Assembly: GCA_030527085.1 (NCBI GenBank)
Contig: JAUNBN010000056.1
Coordinates: 1 to 7,707 of the forward strand
Length of the DNA: 7,707 nucleotides
Source of the DNA: Oscillospiraceae bacterium
Lineage (GTDB): Bacteria; Bacillota; Clostridia; Oscillospirales; Ruminococcaceae
Direction of reading: 5' to 3'
In this document: piece after piece, positions 7,284 through 7,707 of the stretch
How positions within the stretch are numbered: the first letter of the stretch is position 1
How the letters are laid out: each line of letters begins with the position of its first letter
Notes under the pieces: model-generated
Told to the model about the DNA's origin: nothing
What the model saw: the letters and a program-made list of their open reading frames with translations, nothing else
The model's database searches: none
Translations under genes and position numbers: made by a program

Positions 7284-7707
7284 GCGAAATCAGGGAGCTG
7301 GGCGCGAGGGCCAAGGCGGCATCAAGGGTGCTTATGACGGCTTCGGCCGAGCGGAAAAACAGGGCGCTGGAGGCTGCGGCCGAAAGCCTCAGGCACGCCG
7401 AGAGCGAGATATTGAAGGCCAACGCGCTCGATGTTGAAAGAGCGCGCGGCGAGGGCATGGGCGAGGCCTTTATAGACCGCCTTACTCTCACAAGCGGGAG
7501 AATAGGCGCTATTGCCGAAGGTCTGCTCGAGGTGGCCGCCCTGCCCGATCCGGTGGGCGAGCTGCTCGAGAGAAAGAGGCTCTCAAGCGGCATAGAGCTC
7601 GAAAAGATTAGCGTGCCCATAGGCGTAATAGCCGTTATTTTTGAATCGCGGCCCAATGTCGCCGCCGACTCCGCCGCGCTCTGCCTGAAAAGCGGCAACG
7701 CGGTAAT
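7280..7707 (+). CDS. proA: glutamate-5-semialdehyde dehydrogenase (gamma-glutamyl phosphate reductase), 5' part only
   Basis: ProA reduces gamma-glutamyl phosphate, the product of ProB, to glutamate-5-semialdehyde with NADPH; this cyclises spontaneously and is then reduced to proline. Only 142 codons and two bases are present before the window ends, about a third of the usual 415-430 residues. The visible part is clearly ProA. An N-terminal helical region (MSEIRELGARAKAAS at the start) and DRLTL (66-70) lead to IAEGLLEVAALPDPVGE (78-94). The family-typical block VPIGVIAVIFESRPNV (112-127) follows, and then SAALCLKSGNAV (131-142) at the cofactor-binding fold. The catalytic Cys region lies beyond the window. 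The start follows from the ATGA overlap with proB and the strong ribosome binding site just before it. The two enzymes of the pathway often act in concert because their shared intermediate is unstable. Confidence 0.93.
   Translation, partial: MSEIRELGARAKAASRVLMTASAERKNRALEAAAESLRHAESEILKANALDVERARGEGMGEAFIDRLTLTSGRIGAIAEGLLEVAALPDPVGELLERKRLSSGIELEKISVPIGVIAVIFESRPNVAADSAALCLKSGNAV

Noticed and set aside
7264..7698. A 144-codon open frame on the - strand opposite proA
   Set aside because: Its Ser/Ala/Leu-rich translation is what the antisense of an Ala/Glu/Arg-rich gene produces, and the + strand is clearly ProA.

Overview
The window is a compact stretch of a GC-rich bacterial genome with every recognisable gene on the + strand. 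Its layout is: the last codons of a possible upstream gene and a terminator-like hairpin (1-77), then a tightly packed run of five genes (101-7707). These are a membrane-anchored Big_2/NlpC-P60 surface protein, two tandem paralogous polytopic membrane proteins of the PTPS-related/GT-C-like type, and the proline biosynthesis genes proB (complete) and proA (cut off by the window end). There is no intergenic stretch longer than about 100 bases, and I see no tRNA or rRNA gene, insertion sequence, CRISPR array or prophage gene.

The likely source is an uncultured Gram-positive bacterium of the Clostridia (Bacillota) type, perhaps a gut metagenome-assembled genome. The clues are the LDCSGFV-type NlpC/P60 protein joined to a bacterial Ig-like domain, PTPS-related membrane proteins, and a short ProB without a PUA domain. 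A marked codon quirk is that isoleucine is mostly written ATA in spite of the high GC content (18 of 24 Ile codons in proB plus the visible part of proA). The assignment is inference and no marker gene is present.

The three envelope genes probably act outside the cytoplasm. The first carries a candidate Cys/His peptidase domain outside the membrane. The other two have the many membrane segments, an acidic first-loop motif and a conserved FPWRLL segment, as expected of lipid-linked-sugar-dependent glycosyltransferases or related envelope polymer proteins. Each also has an extra N-terminal module (TM, beta-rich domain, TM) before the GT-C-like core and a beta-rich domain before the last TM. No substrate can be read from the sequence.

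proB and proA encode the first two steps from glutamate to proline. proB starts inside the last codons of the second membrane protein (8-nt overlap) and proA starts on the proB stop (ATGA, 4-nt overlap). Translation of the housekeeping proBA pair is therefore likely coupled to the envelope genes. This linkage is the most unusual organisational feature here. I did not find evidence for a wholly new defence, mobile or RNA system.
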